Both the position numbers and the translations under genes were made by a program. Below the pieces are notes generated by a model, which saw only the letters and a list, made by a program, of their open reading frames with translations, was not told the DNA's origin and made no database searches. Below are positions 1-6,977 of a stretch of 64,000 nt of DNA, piece after piece. Source of the stretch: Alloactinosynnema sp. L-07 (GTDB lineage Bacteria > Actinomycetota > Actinomycetes > Mycobacteriales > Pseudonocardiaceae); contig NZ_LN850107.1 in assembly GCF_900070365.1 (NCBI RefSeq), positions 5,456,001 to 5,520,000 on the forward strand, given 5' to 3'. The first letter of the stretch is position 1. Each line of letters begins with the position of its first letter.

Positions 1-148
1 TGCTCTGACTGACATCGGCCGCGTCGGAGTCGGTGAGCCGGTGGGAGCGGGCGACCCGCCAGACGAGTCCGCTGAAGCGGTCCACCAACTCCCGCCAGGC
101 GAACTGGTCGCCCGCACCTGCCTCGCGGACGAGCTCCGCAGTGTCCAC
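1..148 (-). CDS. ECF-type sigma factor, N-terminal part (runs off left edge)
   Basis: Reading leftwards from a GTG at 146-148, the protein contains FAWRELVDRFSGLVWRVAR followed by a SDADAADVSQ-like stretch, which is the pattern of conserved region 2 of sigma-70 family extracytoplasmic-function factors (helix-rich start, aromatic-rich RNA polymerase contact segment, then the L-x-x-x-D-A-x-D-V-x-Q block). Only about 49 codons lie in the window. A strong Shine-Dalgarno GGGAGGA sits at 153-159, four bases before the GTG, which decides the start. It is the downstream gene of an operon with the subtilase at 212-1285. The target promoters and any anti-sigma factor are outside the window or unknown. 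Confidence 0.8.
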   Translation of the reverse strand, partial: MDTAELVREAGAGDQFAWRELVDRFSGLVWRVARSHRLTDSDAADVSQS

Positions 149-155
149 TGTGTCC

Positions 156-197
156 TCCCGTTGATCGTTTCCGGCGGTCGGACGACGATCAACGGGA
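156..197 (-). promoter_or_regulatory. Intergenic hairpin partly covering the sigma-factor ribosome binding site
   Basis: TCCCGTTGATCGT at 156-168 is the exact reverse complement of 185-197 (13 bp, 16-base loop). On the minus-strand transcript the 3' arm of this hairpin contains the first four bases of the GGGAGGA ribosome binding site of the sigma gene. It could hold down translation of the sigma factor or terminate part of the subtilase transcript; no U-run follows, so attenuation of translation is the better guess. Confidence 0.55.
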
Positions 198-211
198 GAC
201 GGCTCCGCAGG

Positions 212-1285
212 TCACACCATCGAGTGAGGCGCTCCCTTGTGGAGCGCGGTGGCGAGGGCGGCGGCCACCTGGGGTGCGGCGAATGAGGTGCCACTCCAGC
301 GGGCGGCGCCGTATTCACGGGTGGTTGGGGTGAGGCGGACGTGGGCGCTGACGATGTCGACGCCGGGGGCCGTGGTGTCGACCCACGGGCCGCGGCCGGA
401 GAACGGGGCGGGCTGACCGTCGGCTGTGGTCGCGCCGACGGCGATGACGGCCGGGTGGGCTGCGGGCCAGAAGGGGCGAGTGGTCGCGGTGTTGCCCGCG
501 GCCGCGACGAATCGGGTGTCCCCGAACTTCTCCAGTTCGCGGGCCAGGACCGGTGGGCACTGGTCGTCTGGAGTGTGGCAGCCGAAGGTCATGACGACGA
601 TGTCGATCTTCTCGCCGACCGACGCCGCGTGTTCGCGGGTTCGGCGGAGGGCGGTGGCGACGGTGCGGTCGTCGGTCAGGCCGTGGGAGGTCAGGACCCG
701 GTGGTGGCGCAGGGTGGCACCAGGGGCATGTCGCAGCAGGATCCCGGTGACGAAGGTGCCGTGGCCTGCCTGCTGATCGGCCACCCCATCCCCGTCGAGG
801 TCGAGGATCTCCTGGTGGGGGCCCCATTCACCGAACCAGGGGCGGTCGGTGAACCAAGGATGCGCGTCGACGCCGGTGTCCAGGATGAGCACGGTCACCG
901 GGGTGTCCCAGACCTCGACGGCGGGCGCGGGCGGCAGCGGGACCGGCACCGGGGTCGCGCCCGTGCCGTGCAGGATCGGGGAGCCGACCATGACGGTGTG
1001 GACGTGGTTGATCGAGATCGGCAGCCCGGGATGGTCGGCGGCGATCGCGACCGGGTCCACGTCCGGTCGGAGTCGAACCACCGCTGGGCCCTCCACCCGA
1101 TCGATCCAGCGGCTCAGTGCCACTTCGACCCGGGGCAGGTCCGACCGGGCGACCAGCAGTTCGCCGCGGCGGATGAGGGACTCGGTGGGGCCGCCGGGGT
1201 CGTGCAGGTGCAGGCCCGGGTGGCGGTCGGCGAGTTCGTGAATGTGCACATCGGACACCGTGACGCGGTCCGGCGAGTAGCGCAC
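212..1285 (-). CDS. S8 family (subtilisin-like) serine peptidase without signal peptide
   Basis: A 357-residue protein with all three subtilase catalytic motifs in order: Asp136 in VLILDTGVD, His175 in GHGTFVTG and Ser333 in SGTSFAAPQVA, plus the oxyanion Asn265 in AAAGN. The first 120 residues lack similarity I recognise and have a Pro/Val-rich linker at about 110-125. There is no signal peptide or membrane segment, so the enzyme probably works in the cytoplasm. The GTG at 1283-1285 is the best start; an upstream ATG is out of frame. It precedes an ECF sigma gene in the same operon (63 bases apart). A regulatory role such as cleavage of a sigma regulator is possible but unproven. Confidence 0.85.
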   Translation of the reverse strand: MRYSPDRVTVSDVHIHELADRHPGLHLHDPGGPTESLIRRGELLVARSDLPRVEVALSRWIDRVEGPAVVRLRPDVDPVAIAADHPGLPISINHVHTVMVGSPILHGTGATPVPVPLPPAPAVEVWDTPVTVLILDTGVDAHPWFTDRPWFGEWGPHQEILDLDGDGVADQQAGHGTFVTGILLRHAPGATLRHHRVLTSHGLTDDRTVATALRRTREHAASVGEKIDIVVMTFGCHTPDDQCPPVLARELEKFGDTRFVAAAGNTATTRPFWPAAHPAVIAVGATTADGQPAPFSGRGPWVDTTAPGVDIVSAHVRLTPTTREYGAARWSGTSFAAPQVAAALATALHKGAPHSMV

Positions 1286-1296
1286 GGCATGTCACC

Positions 1297-1320
1297 CGGA
1301 GTGGTGAATTCCACACTCCG
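1297..1320. promoter_or_regulatory. Imperfect palindrome (possible operator) between divergent genes
   Basis: CGGAGTG at 1297-1303 and CACTCCG at 1314-1320 are perfect 7-bp arms, and the centre GAATTC also pairs, giving 10 of 12 matching positions. It lies 11 bases upstream of the subtilase GTG, where a repressor would block transcription or initiation. The half-element CCCGGAGTG recurs at 1334-1342, 39 bases away, suggesting two sites in the 169-base divergent region. Confidence 0.4.
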
Positions 1321-1454
1321 TGATCGTGGGGCGCCCGGAGTGCGGCCATTCACCGTCTTTCCGGGTGGATCGCACGCGGTTAGGGTGCAGAAATGCGATC
1401 GAGTCGTGGATAGTGGCTTGGTTGCTCCGGGTAGCGATTGCCGCTGGACCACGG

Positions 1455-2183
1455 ATGGTGGTGACGAGTGTGGACCGCACGGTGAAGACCCTGCTGGTGC
1501 GGCTCGTCGTCGTCCTGGGAGCCGTGATCGGTGCGTGGCTGTTGTTCGCGGGCACAGCGTCCGCTGAGGACAAGCCGCGACCGGACAAATCGCATGGCCT
1601 TGTCGACGAAGTACTGGCGCCACTTGTCGGTGGCGCGTCGGGGAAAGCGTCCAACAGCGTCAACGCCGCCCCGCTCGAGCCCGAGCCCCAGCCGGTGACC
1701 GAGCCCGAGCCCCAGCCCGCCGCGAACCAGCGCCCGCAGCCGGAAGTCGTCAGCGCGCCGCCCGCGGTCAACACCAAGCCCGTCCCCGCGCCCAAGCCCG
1801 CGCCGCCGCCCGTGTGGGTCGCGCCGCCACCCGCTCCCGCACCCGTGCCGGTCGTGCATGTCGCGAAGGCGCCCGCTCGGCCGCACGTGCAGGTCCAGGT
1901 CCCCAAACCCGCCCCGACCCCCGTCAACCAGGTCGTCAGCACCCCGCCCCGGCAGGCCGACCCGCCGCAGGTGCCAGAACAGCCGACCGCGCCCGGTGCG
2001 CCGCTGGCGAGTTCCGCACCGGCTTCCTCGTCGGTCGACACCAACGGACATGCCCGTGGGATGACCGGCCTTCCCGCTGGTCACGACCCGCTTTCCCCGC
2101 TCGCGTACGCGGGCGTCGCGGCCCAGGACGTCGACGACCACCCCGGTCGTGACGCGGGTCTGCCCGCTTCCTCACCCGACTGA
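1455..2183 (+). CDS. Secreted Pro/Ala-rich low-complexity protein
   Basis: The ATG at 1455 gives 242 residues. Residues 1-37 form a signal peptide (Arg/Lys start, hydrophobic core LVVVLGAVIGAWLLFAG, cleavage near TASA-EDK). The mature part is rich in Pro, Ala, Val and Glu, with repeats such as EPEPQPVTEPEPQP and many PVP, APAP and KPAP units, and no globular domain I recognise. Such proteins usually span or decorate the cell wall. A longer reading exists upstream but would put 45 non-hydrophobic residues in front of the signal peptide, so I start at the ATG. Function unknown. Confidence 0.65.
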   Translation: MVVTSVDRTVKTLLVRLVVVLGAVIGAWLLFAGTASAEDKPRPDKSHGLVDEVLAPLVGGASGKASNSVNAAPLEPEPQPVTEPEPQPAANQRPQPEVVSAPPAVNTKPVPAPKPAPPPVWVAPPPAPAPVPVVHVAKAPARPHVQVQVPKPAPTPVNQVVSTPPRQADPPQVPEQPTAPGAPLASSAPASSSVDTNGHARGMTGLPAGHDPLSPLAYAGVAAQDVDDHPGRDAGLPASSPD

Positions 2184-2250
2184 TCCGGCCACGTTCAGGG
2201 GACAGGTCTGCCCGTTGAGGCCCTGACCCCTCCTTCAGCCATCTTCACAG

Positions 2251-2283
2251 CCCGATCTGCCGACCGCGCCTGTGCAGATCGGG
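2251..2283. repeat. Inverted repeat, first of four consecutive hairpins
   Basis: CCCGATCTGC at 2251-2260 and GCAGATCGGG at 2274-2283 are perfect 10-bp arms around 13 bases. It is the first of four hairpins that fill the 309-base space between the convergent genes ending at 2183 (plus) and 2493 (minus). Confidence 0.7.
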
Positions 2284-2289
2284 ACCCTG

Positions 2290-2324
2290 GCCCCGGCGCC
2301 GCGATGCCCCCGCGGCGCCGGGGC
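2290..2324 (+). terminator. Strong GC hairpin, probable terminator
   Basis: GCCCCGGCGCCGCG at 2290-2303 pairs perfectly with CGCGGCGCCGGGGC at 2311-2324 (14 bp, 7-base loop). Its position about 100 bases after the secreted-protein gene and its stability suit transcription termination; there is no T-run. Confidence 0.6.
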
Positions 2325-2341
2325 ACCTAAAGGTCGTCCCC

Positions 2342-2376
2342 GTCATCCGGCACACCGAGGGGCTGTGCCGAATGAC
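2342..2376. terminator. Hairpin with one mismatch between convergent genes
   Basis: 2342-2354 and 2364-2376 pair at 12 of 13 positions with a 9-base loop. The single mismatch is C-A in plus-sense RNA but G-U in minus-sense RNA, so it folds better in the transcript of the MocR gene coming from the right. Confidence 0.5.
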
Positions 2377-2395
2377 CTTGGCGGCGGACGACCGT

Positions 2396-2460
2396 CGAAG
2401 TGCGCTGGATGGCCACGAGACCCGAACGGGTCAACGTGTTACGCCATCCAGCGCACTTCG
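2396..2460. repeat. Nested palindrome with 18-bp perfect arms
   Basis: 2396-2413 (CGAAGTGCGCTGGATGGC) and 2443-2460 are perfect 18-bp inverted repeats. Inside them CACG/CGTG (2414-2417, 2435-2438) and GACCC/GGGTC (2419-2423, 2428-2432) pair again, with a four-base bulge on the right. It ends 32 bases from the MocR stop codon, so it could terminate that transcript or act as a bidirectional barrier. The architecture resembles the larger palindromes near 47.7, 49.6 and 57.5 kb. Confidence 0.7.
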
Positions 2461-2492
2461 GTTTCTATCTGGTTCAGAACGACGAAAGCTAG

Positions 2493-3932
2493 TCACGCGA
2501 CTGGAATGTCACCGGATGGACCCGACACACCAGGCGATCCGGTGACCGACTCGGCCACCACCGCCAGCCGCCGGACCGCCTCGACCAGGTGTGGCTCGGG
2601 CAGCGTGTAGGGCAGTCGCAGCCACCGCTCCAGCCCGCCGTGCGCGGCGAACCGCGATCCCGGCGCCACCCGCACCCCATGGTTCTGCGCGGTCACCGCG
2701 ACCCGGGTGCCGATCGGCTCCGGCAGGCGGCACCACAGGCTCAGACCGCCTGCGGGGACCTCGAACTCCCAGGTCGGACAGTGCTCCCGCAGCGCCGCGA
2801 CCAGCACGTTCCGCCGTTCGGCGATCTGCGCGCGGCGGGCGCGCAGGCCTGCGTCCTGGTCGGCGAACAGCTCGGCGAGTACCAGTTGCTCGAACACGGG
2901 CGAGCCGAGGTCGTAGGCGTGCCGCGCGGCGGCGAGCCTGCCGATCACCTCCTCCGGCGCGCGCACCCAGCCCAGCCGCAGCCCGCCCCAGTGCGACTTG
3001 CTCGCCGAGCCGACCGCGATCACCAGGCCGCCGCCGAAGGCGGGCAGCGGGGCCGGGCCGTCGAGCGGGTCGCCGTCGAGGTCCAGTTCGACCAGGGTCT
3101 CGTCCACCACGACCGGTGTGCGGGCCCGGCGCAGCGCGCTGACCAGGCGGGATCGGCCCTCGGCGTCGAGCCTGCGGCCGGTGGGGTTGTGGAAGTCGAT
3201 GATGAAGTGGGCCAGGCGGGGGGCGGACTGGCGCAGCGCGGCCTCGATGCCGCGCAGGTCCCAGCCGTCGTCGAGCAACGGGACGGCGACCGGGACCGCG
3301 TGCGCGGCCTTGATCGCGTCGATGGCGTTGGGGTAGGTCGGCAGCTCGACCAACACCCGGTCACCGGGACCGGTCATGGACCGCAGGACCAGCGCCAACG
3401 CGTGATGGGCGCCGTTGGTGATCAGGACTTCGGCGGGGTCGGTGGGCAGCCCGCGGGCGGTGTAGCGCTCGGCGATCCGCTCGCGCAGGACGTCGATGCC
3501 GTAGTCGTGGTAGCCGTGGCCCGCCAGCTCGGCGGCGAAGCGGGAACGCACGGCGTCCATCGCGGGGGCGATGCCCGCCACCGCCTCGGGCGCCGCACGG
3601 GCCAGGTCGAGCGGCTGGTCCGGCGCCTCCCAGCGGCGGTCGGGCGCGGCGGGCAGCGCCGTCCACGACCCGGACCCGCGCCTGCTGACGATCAGGCCGT
3701 CGGCGCGCAGCAGGTCCCACGCGGTGCCGACCAGGGTCCGGCTGACACTCAGCGCGTCGGCCAGCTCGCGTTCGGCGGGCAGGAGTGTGCCGGGCGGGAG
3801 CTGGCCGTCGAGGACGAGCAGGCGGATGCCCGCTGCCAGGCCCGTGGACCCCTGCCGACTGCCGTGAGCCCGCCACTCGCCCAGCAAGCGGACCAATTGC
3901 TGGCGCGAGACGCGGCCACTTGGGACTGTCAT
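2493..3932 (-). CDS. MocR-family transcriptional regulator (GntR HTH fused to class I aminotransferase)
   Basis: 479 residues from the ATG at 3930-3932. Residues of about 10-85 form a GntR-type winged helix (GTLLPAERELADALSVSRT, then a DGLIVSRRGSGSW wing). From about 110 on there is a fold-type I aminotransferase: LITNGAHHALAL, HNPTGRRLD, and VIAVGSASKSHWGGLRLGW holding the PLP lysine. MocR regulators bind PLP or an amino-acid adduct and usually control the divergent gene, here the YczE-like membrane protein 60 bases away. A longer reading frame continues upstream, but only this ATG gives the family's normal N-terminus and leaves room for a shared promoter. Confidence 0.9.
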   Translation of the reverse strand: MTVPSGRVSRQQLVRLLGEWRAHGSRQGSTGLAAGIRLLVLDGQLPPGTLLPAERELADALSVSRTLVGTAWDLLRADGLIVSRRGSGSWTALPAAPDRRWEAPDQPLDLARAAPEAVAGIAPAMDAVRSRFAAELAGHGYHDYGIDVLRERIAERYTARGLPTDPAEVLITNGAHHALALVLRSMTGPGDRVLVELPTYPNAIDAIKAAHAVPVAVPLLDDGWDLRGIEAALRQSAPRLAHFIIDFHNPTGRRLDAEGRSRLVSALRRARTPVVVDETLVELDLDGDPLDGPAPLPAFGGGLVIAVGSASKSHWGGLRLGWVRAPEEVIGRLAAARHAYDLGSPVFEQLVLAELFADQDAGLRARRAQIAERRNVLVAALREHCPTWEFEVPAGGLSLWCRLPEPIGTRVAVTAQNHGVRVAPGSRFAAHGGLERWLRLPYTLPEPHLVEAVRRLAVVAESVTGSPGVSGPSGDIPVA

Positions 3933-3935
3933 GTA

Positions 3936-3974
3936 GCCAATTAAACCTGATTGGCCATCGAGAAGAAGACCAAT
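3936..3974. promoter_or_regulatory. Candidate MocR operator in divergent promoter
   Basis: GCCAAT at 3936-3941 and ATTGGC at 3950-3955 form an inverted repeat with 8 bases between; a third ACCAAT half-site lies at 3969-3974. MocR regulators characteristically bind two or three short repeats with mixed orientation in the divergent promoter. The region is also noticeably more A+T-rich than its surroundings. Confidence 0.5.
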
Positions 3975-3992
3975 GCGGGTCAACATGGTGCC

Positions 3993-4625
3993 ATGGCCTC
4001 TGTGAACCTTCAGCATGTCCCGGTCCGGGTCGCCCCCGGGCGCCGCCTCCCGCAGCTCTTCGGGGGCCTGGCCCTCTACGGCGCGAGCATGGCGCTGCAG
4101 ATCGAGGCGACGCTCGGCCTGGCGCCGTGGGACGTGCTGCACGAGGCGATGCACAAGCGCTCCGGGCTCAGCTTCGGCACGATCACCGCGATCACGGGCG
4201 TGTTGGTGATGCTGTGCTGGATCCCGTTGAGACAGCGGCCCGGCGTCGGCACGATAGCCAACATCGCGCTGATCTCGGTGTCGGTCGACGTGGGTCTGTG
4301 GCTGCTGCCGACGCCGGAGTCGTTGGCGCCCAGGGTCTTGTTCCTCACCGCCGGGATCGTCCTCAATGGACTAGCGACCGCCGCCTACATCGGCGCCCGG
4401 CTCGGCCCCGGCCCGCGCGACGGGCTGATGACCGGGGTCGCCGCGCGGACCAGCGTCTCGATCCGCTGGATCCGCACCGGCATCGAGGTGACCGTGCTGG
4501 TCACCGGCTGGCTGCTCGGCGGCACGGTCGGCCTGGGCACGGCGCTCTACGCGGTCGCGATCGGCCCGCTGGCACAGGCGTTTCTGCCATGGGTGTCGTG
4601 GGATCAGCACGCGCGGGCCAAGTAG
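3993..4625 (+). CDS. YczE/YitT-like integral membrane protein
   Basis: 210 residues with about five membrane segments (for example GLALYGASMALQIEATL, TITAITGVLVMLCWIPL, VLVTGWLLGGTVGLGTALYA) and the conserved GLAPWDVLHE and RLGPGPRDGLM motifs typical of YczE-like proteins. These are commonly encoded next to a MocR-type regulator, as here. Transported substrate is unknown. ATG 3993 chosen because residues upstream are charged and unlike the family. The 3' end overlaps the convergent Clp_N gene by 22 bases. Confidence 0.8.
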   Translation: MASVNLQHVPVRVAPGRRLPQLFGGLALYGASMALQIEATLGLAPWDVLHEAMHKRSGLSFGTITAITGVLVMLCWIPLRQRPGVGTIANIALISVSVDVGLWLLPTPESLAPRVLFLTAGIVLNGLATAAYIGARLGPGPRDGLMTGVAARTSVSIRWIRTGIEVTVLVTGWLLGGTVGLGTALYAVAIGPLAQAFLPWVSWDQHARAK

Positions 4626-5149
4626 GCGCGCACGCCATGGTGGGTCACGCCGAGGGCGGTCAGCACCTCGGCGGCGACCCCGCCGACGGAGAGCAGGGCG
4701 AGCAGCAGGTGTTCGTCGCCGATGGACCGGTCGCCGCGGTCGAGCGCCTCGCGCAGGCACCGCTCGACGACCTTCTTGGCGTCGGGCGCGAACGGCACCC
4801 TCCATCGTGGACCGAACGTGCGCGGCCGCTTGGCCGGGGTGAGCGCGCCTTCGCCGTGGGTCTGCTCGAGCGCGGCGACCACAGCGTCGACGTCGATACC
4901 GACCTCGGTCAACGCGGCGGTCTCGGCGTCGGTCAGCCCGCCCCTGCGGTGCGCGCGCTGGAGCGCGTCGTGGACGGCGGCGGTCGTGACGGCGTGGTCG
5001 GCGAGGATCTTGGTGGCGGTGGTGCCGTCCTGGTCGAGCATCGCCAGCAGCAGGTGCTCCGGCCGGATCAGCGCCGCGTGCTCCTGCTCGGCGATATGGA
5101 CGGCGTCGCGGACGACGACTCGCGCGGTCTTGGTGAACCTTTCGAACAT
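4604..5149 (-). CDS. Clp N-terminal (double repeat) domain protein
   Basis: 181 residues containing two Clp_N repeats, the first at 1-75 (RDAVHIAEQEHAALIRPEHL, LLAMLDQDG) and the second at about 115-178 (DAKKVVERCLREALDRGD, IGDEHLLLALLSV). In ClpA/ClpC this domain receives substrates and adaptors; here no AAA+ module follows, so it may be an adaptor, decoy or sensor. The ATG follows the stop of the HTH gene directly, and its ribosome binding site GGGAGG is inside the last codons of that gene, so the two are translated together. Confidence 0.85.
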   Translation of the reverse strand: MFERFTKTARVVVRDAVHIAEQEHAALIRPEHLLLAMLDQDGTTATKILADHAVTTAAVHDALQRAHRRGGLTDAETAALTEVGIDVDAVVAALEQTHGEGALTPAKRPRTFGPRWRVPFAPDAKKVVERCLREALDRGDRSIGDEHLLLALLSVGGVAAEVLTALGVTHHGVRAYLARAC

Positions 5150-5359
5150 CTAGCGCCTCCCGTATTTCTTGTGGACGGCCTGCTTGCTCACGCCGAGCTC
5201 GTCGGCGATCTCCTGCCATGACCACCCGTCGACCCGCGCGCTGCGCACCTGCACGGCTTCCAGCTGTTCGAGCAGCTTGCGCAGCGCGGCGACGGCGCGG
5301 AGGCCGACGCGGGGGTCCTTGTCCCCCGCGGCGGTGGCCAAGTGGGTTGCTTCTGCCAT
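5150..5359 (-). CDS. Small helix-turn-helix DNA-binding protein
   Basis: 69 residues: an N-terminal helical part (GLRAVAALRKLLEQLEAVQV) and a C-terminal HTH reading WSWQEIADELGVSKQAVHKK, with the recognition helix at about 55-67. It is followed without gap by the Clp_N gene. The ATG at 5357-5359 lies about where transcription from the promoter at 5367-5395 should start, so the mRNA may be leaderless. It probably represses its own operon through the two palindromes just upstream. Confidence 0.8.
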   Translation of the reverse strand: MAEATHLATAAGDKDPRVGLRAVAALRKLLEQLEAVQVRSARVDGWSWQEIADELGVSKQAVHKKYGRR

Positions 5360-5363
5360 GTTT

Positions 5364-5406
5364 GTCAACATAGGTTGACGGCCTGGTGTTGTCAACCCCG
5401 GTTGAC
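5364..5406 (-). promoter_or_regulatory. Promoter overlapped by two identical-arm palindromes (autoregulatory operator)
   Basis: GTCAACATAGGTTGAC at 5364-5379 and GTCAACCCCGGTTGAC at 5391-5406 have the same 6-bp arms (GTCAAC-N4-GTTGAC), 27 bases centre to centre. On the minus strand TTGACA (5390-5395) and TATGTT (5367-5372) are separated by exactly 17 bases, a near-consensus housekeeping promoter, and each palindrome covers one hexamer. The predicted start site is at or next to the HTH gene's ATG. The same sites also sit just upstream of the divergent PP2C-like gene. Confidence 0.7.
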
Positions 5407-5423
5407 AGCGGCAGGATGGCGGC

Positions 5424-6239
5424 ATGCCGGGATTCGGGATCGCGGAGGCAGCCGGAGTCGGACTCGACGGGCGGGAGCGCCCGAGCGAGGACGTCGTGGT
5501 CGTGCTGCCCGAGGCGGTGATCCTTTTGGATGGCGCGTCGACCCTGCGCGAGGACCTGCCCAGCGGCGGCTCCTACGCCCGCGAACTCGGCGCGCAACTG
5601 GCCGGGCGGCTCACGGCCGCCCCGGAGATCGACCTCGCCCAGCACGTGGCCGCCGCGATCCGATCCGTGGCGCGGCACAACGGGTTCACACCGGGGGAAA
5701 GCCCGTCGAGCACGGTGTCGATCGTGCGGTGGGACGACACGACGGTCGAGGCGCTGGTGCTGTGCGACAGTCCGGTGGCGGTGTTCCTAGCCGACGCGGT
5801 CGAGGTCGTGGCCGACGACCGGCTGCGGTCGCTGCCCCCCGGCGGCTACCGGGGCAGGCTGAGCCGGGGTGAGGGATTCGGGGCCGGGCACTGCGAGGCG
5901 TTGCAGGCGTCGGGGGACCGGCTGGACCAGTTCCGCAACACCGAGGGCGGCTTCTGGGTCGCGGAGGCCGTGCCTGCGGCGGCCCACCAGGCGGTGCGGG
6001 CGTCATGGCCGCTCGCGGACGTGCGCGCGGTGCTGATGGCGAGTGACGGGGTGTCGTGCGGGGTGGACGACTACGGGATCTTCTCTTGGGAGGACATGCG
6101 GTCTCTGGCGGCGTCGGCTGGACCTCAGGCGGTACTGGACGCGGTGCGGGAGGCGGAGAAATCGGACCCGGACGGGCAGCGGTGGCCGCGGGTGAAGCCG
6201 CACGACGACCAGGCGCTGGTGTATCTGGACTTCAGCTGA
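5424..6239 (+). CDS. PP2C-family protein phosphatase-like protein
   Basis: 271 residues with the spaced acidic motifs of metal-dependent PP2C/SpoIIE phosphatases: ERPSEDVVVV near 20, VILLDGAST near 35, SSTVSIVRW near 95, VLMASDGVSCG near 205 and HDDQALVYLDF at the C-terminus. It lacks a transmembrane or sensor domain. It starts 17 bases from the double operator of the HTH/Clp_N operon, so the three genes may form one regulatory unit. Substrate unknown. Confidence 0.75.
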   Translation: MPGFGIAEAAGVGLDGRERPSEDVVVVLPEAVILLDGASTLREDLPSGGSYARELGAQLAGRLTAAPEIDLAQHVAAAIRSVARHNGFTPGESPSSTVSIVRWDDTTVEALVLCDSPVAVFLADAVEVVADDRLRSLPPGGYRGRLSRGEGFGAGHCEALQASGDRLDQFRNTEGGFWVAEAVPAAAHQAVRASWPLADVRAVLMASDGVSCGVDDYGIFSWEDMRSLAASAGPQAVLDAVREAEKSDPDGQRWPRVKPHDDQALVYLDFS

Positions 6240-6250
6240 GCTTCGGCTGG

Positions 6251-6658
6251 CTACACAATCGCGTTCGGCCTTTGGCCCGTTTCCAAGAACTCCACGAGCC
6301 CCTGTCGAACTACTTCGATCGGCACTTCAACGCTGGCTCGGACCTCACTGAGGTTACCCATGTAGATGTATTCGACCCGAACGTCGGGGCTTCCTTTCCC
6401 TTGCGTCCAGCCGCCATCTGCCGCGCCATACCCGATGAATCCCAGACTCTGCCCAAGACCGACCTGGAGTACTGCGGACTGCGGGTCATCCGCATTGACC
6501 GCTTGGATCATGGCGGGCGCTTCGTGAGTGCTGGTCTCGTCCAGCACTCGATCAATGAATCCGTGCAATTCGGCCTCAGTGCGAATGATTACTGGAGGGT
6601 CGCCTGGCCCGAAGTCGTTCTCCGGTTCTTGGTCATACCAGACCTCTAGCGTGACCAC
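6251..6658 (-). CDS. Imm1-family immunity protein
   Basis: 135 residues: VTLEVWYDQEPENDFG at the start, a central AVLQVGLGQSLGFIGYG and then VRVEYIYMGNLSEVRASVEV, a pattern of the Imm1 family, which protects against deaminase or nuclease-type polymorphic toxins. GTG at 6656-6658 is chosen because GGAGG at 6665-6669 sits six bases upstream; a longer frame overlaps the DUF397 gene. No toxin gene is visible nearby. It ends an apparent operon XRE, DUF397, DUF397, Imm1. It could be an orphan immunity gene or function with the regulator pair. Confidence 0.7.
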   Translation of the reverse strand: MVTLEVWYDQEPENDFGPGDPPVIIRTEAELHGFIDRVLDETSTHEAPAMIQAVNADDPQSAVLQVGLGQSLGFIGYGAADGGWTQGKGSPDVRVEYIYMGNLSEVRASVEVPIEVVRQGLVEFLETGQRPNAIV

Positions 6659-6713
6659 TGGGCGCCTCCGGTTGGGCACGGTGGGCTGAAGGCCACCACG
6701 CATCGCTTCGATC

Positions 6714-6938
6714 TCAGCCGAAGACGACACGAATCTCCGAGCGTTGGCGGCAACGTCGGAGACGGACAGGCAGGTGCTCCACGAAGGTGGTCCAGGCGGT
6801 GGGGGTGACGGCGAGGGTGGGGCCGTCGGCGTTCTTGGAGTCGCGGAGGTGGGTGAGGTCAGGGCTGAGCCGGACCTCGACACAGTCGGACTGCTCGCCA
6901 CCGCCAAAGCTGCTCTTGCGCCACCTGGCGTGAGTCAT
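6714..6938 (-). CDS. DUF397 protein, second copy, with extended C-terminus
   Basis: 74 residues. Residues 1-55 are the DUF397 signature (WRKSSFGGGEQSDCVEVR, LRDSKNADGPTLAVTPTAW). It is about 80 percent identical by eye to the neighbouring copy at 6978-7166, so this looks like a tandem duplication, but the last 19 residues (from LPVRLRRCRQRS) are not shared and may come from a frameshift. DUF397 proteins work with XRE/DUF5753 regulators in actinomycete development. Confidence 0.75.
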   Translation of the reverse strand: MTHARWRKSSFGGGEQSDCVEVRLSPDLTHLRDSKNADGPTLAVTPTAWTTFVEHLPVRLRRCRQRSEIRVVFG

Positions 6939-6977
6939 TTGGGCGATCCTTCAGGCTTCGGGCGGTGGTAGCAACGG

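Noticed and set aside
6251..6907. Longer Imm1 frame starting upstream of 6658
   Set aside because: Overlaps the DUF397 gene in another frame; the GTG at 6658 has a perfectly placed GGAGG.
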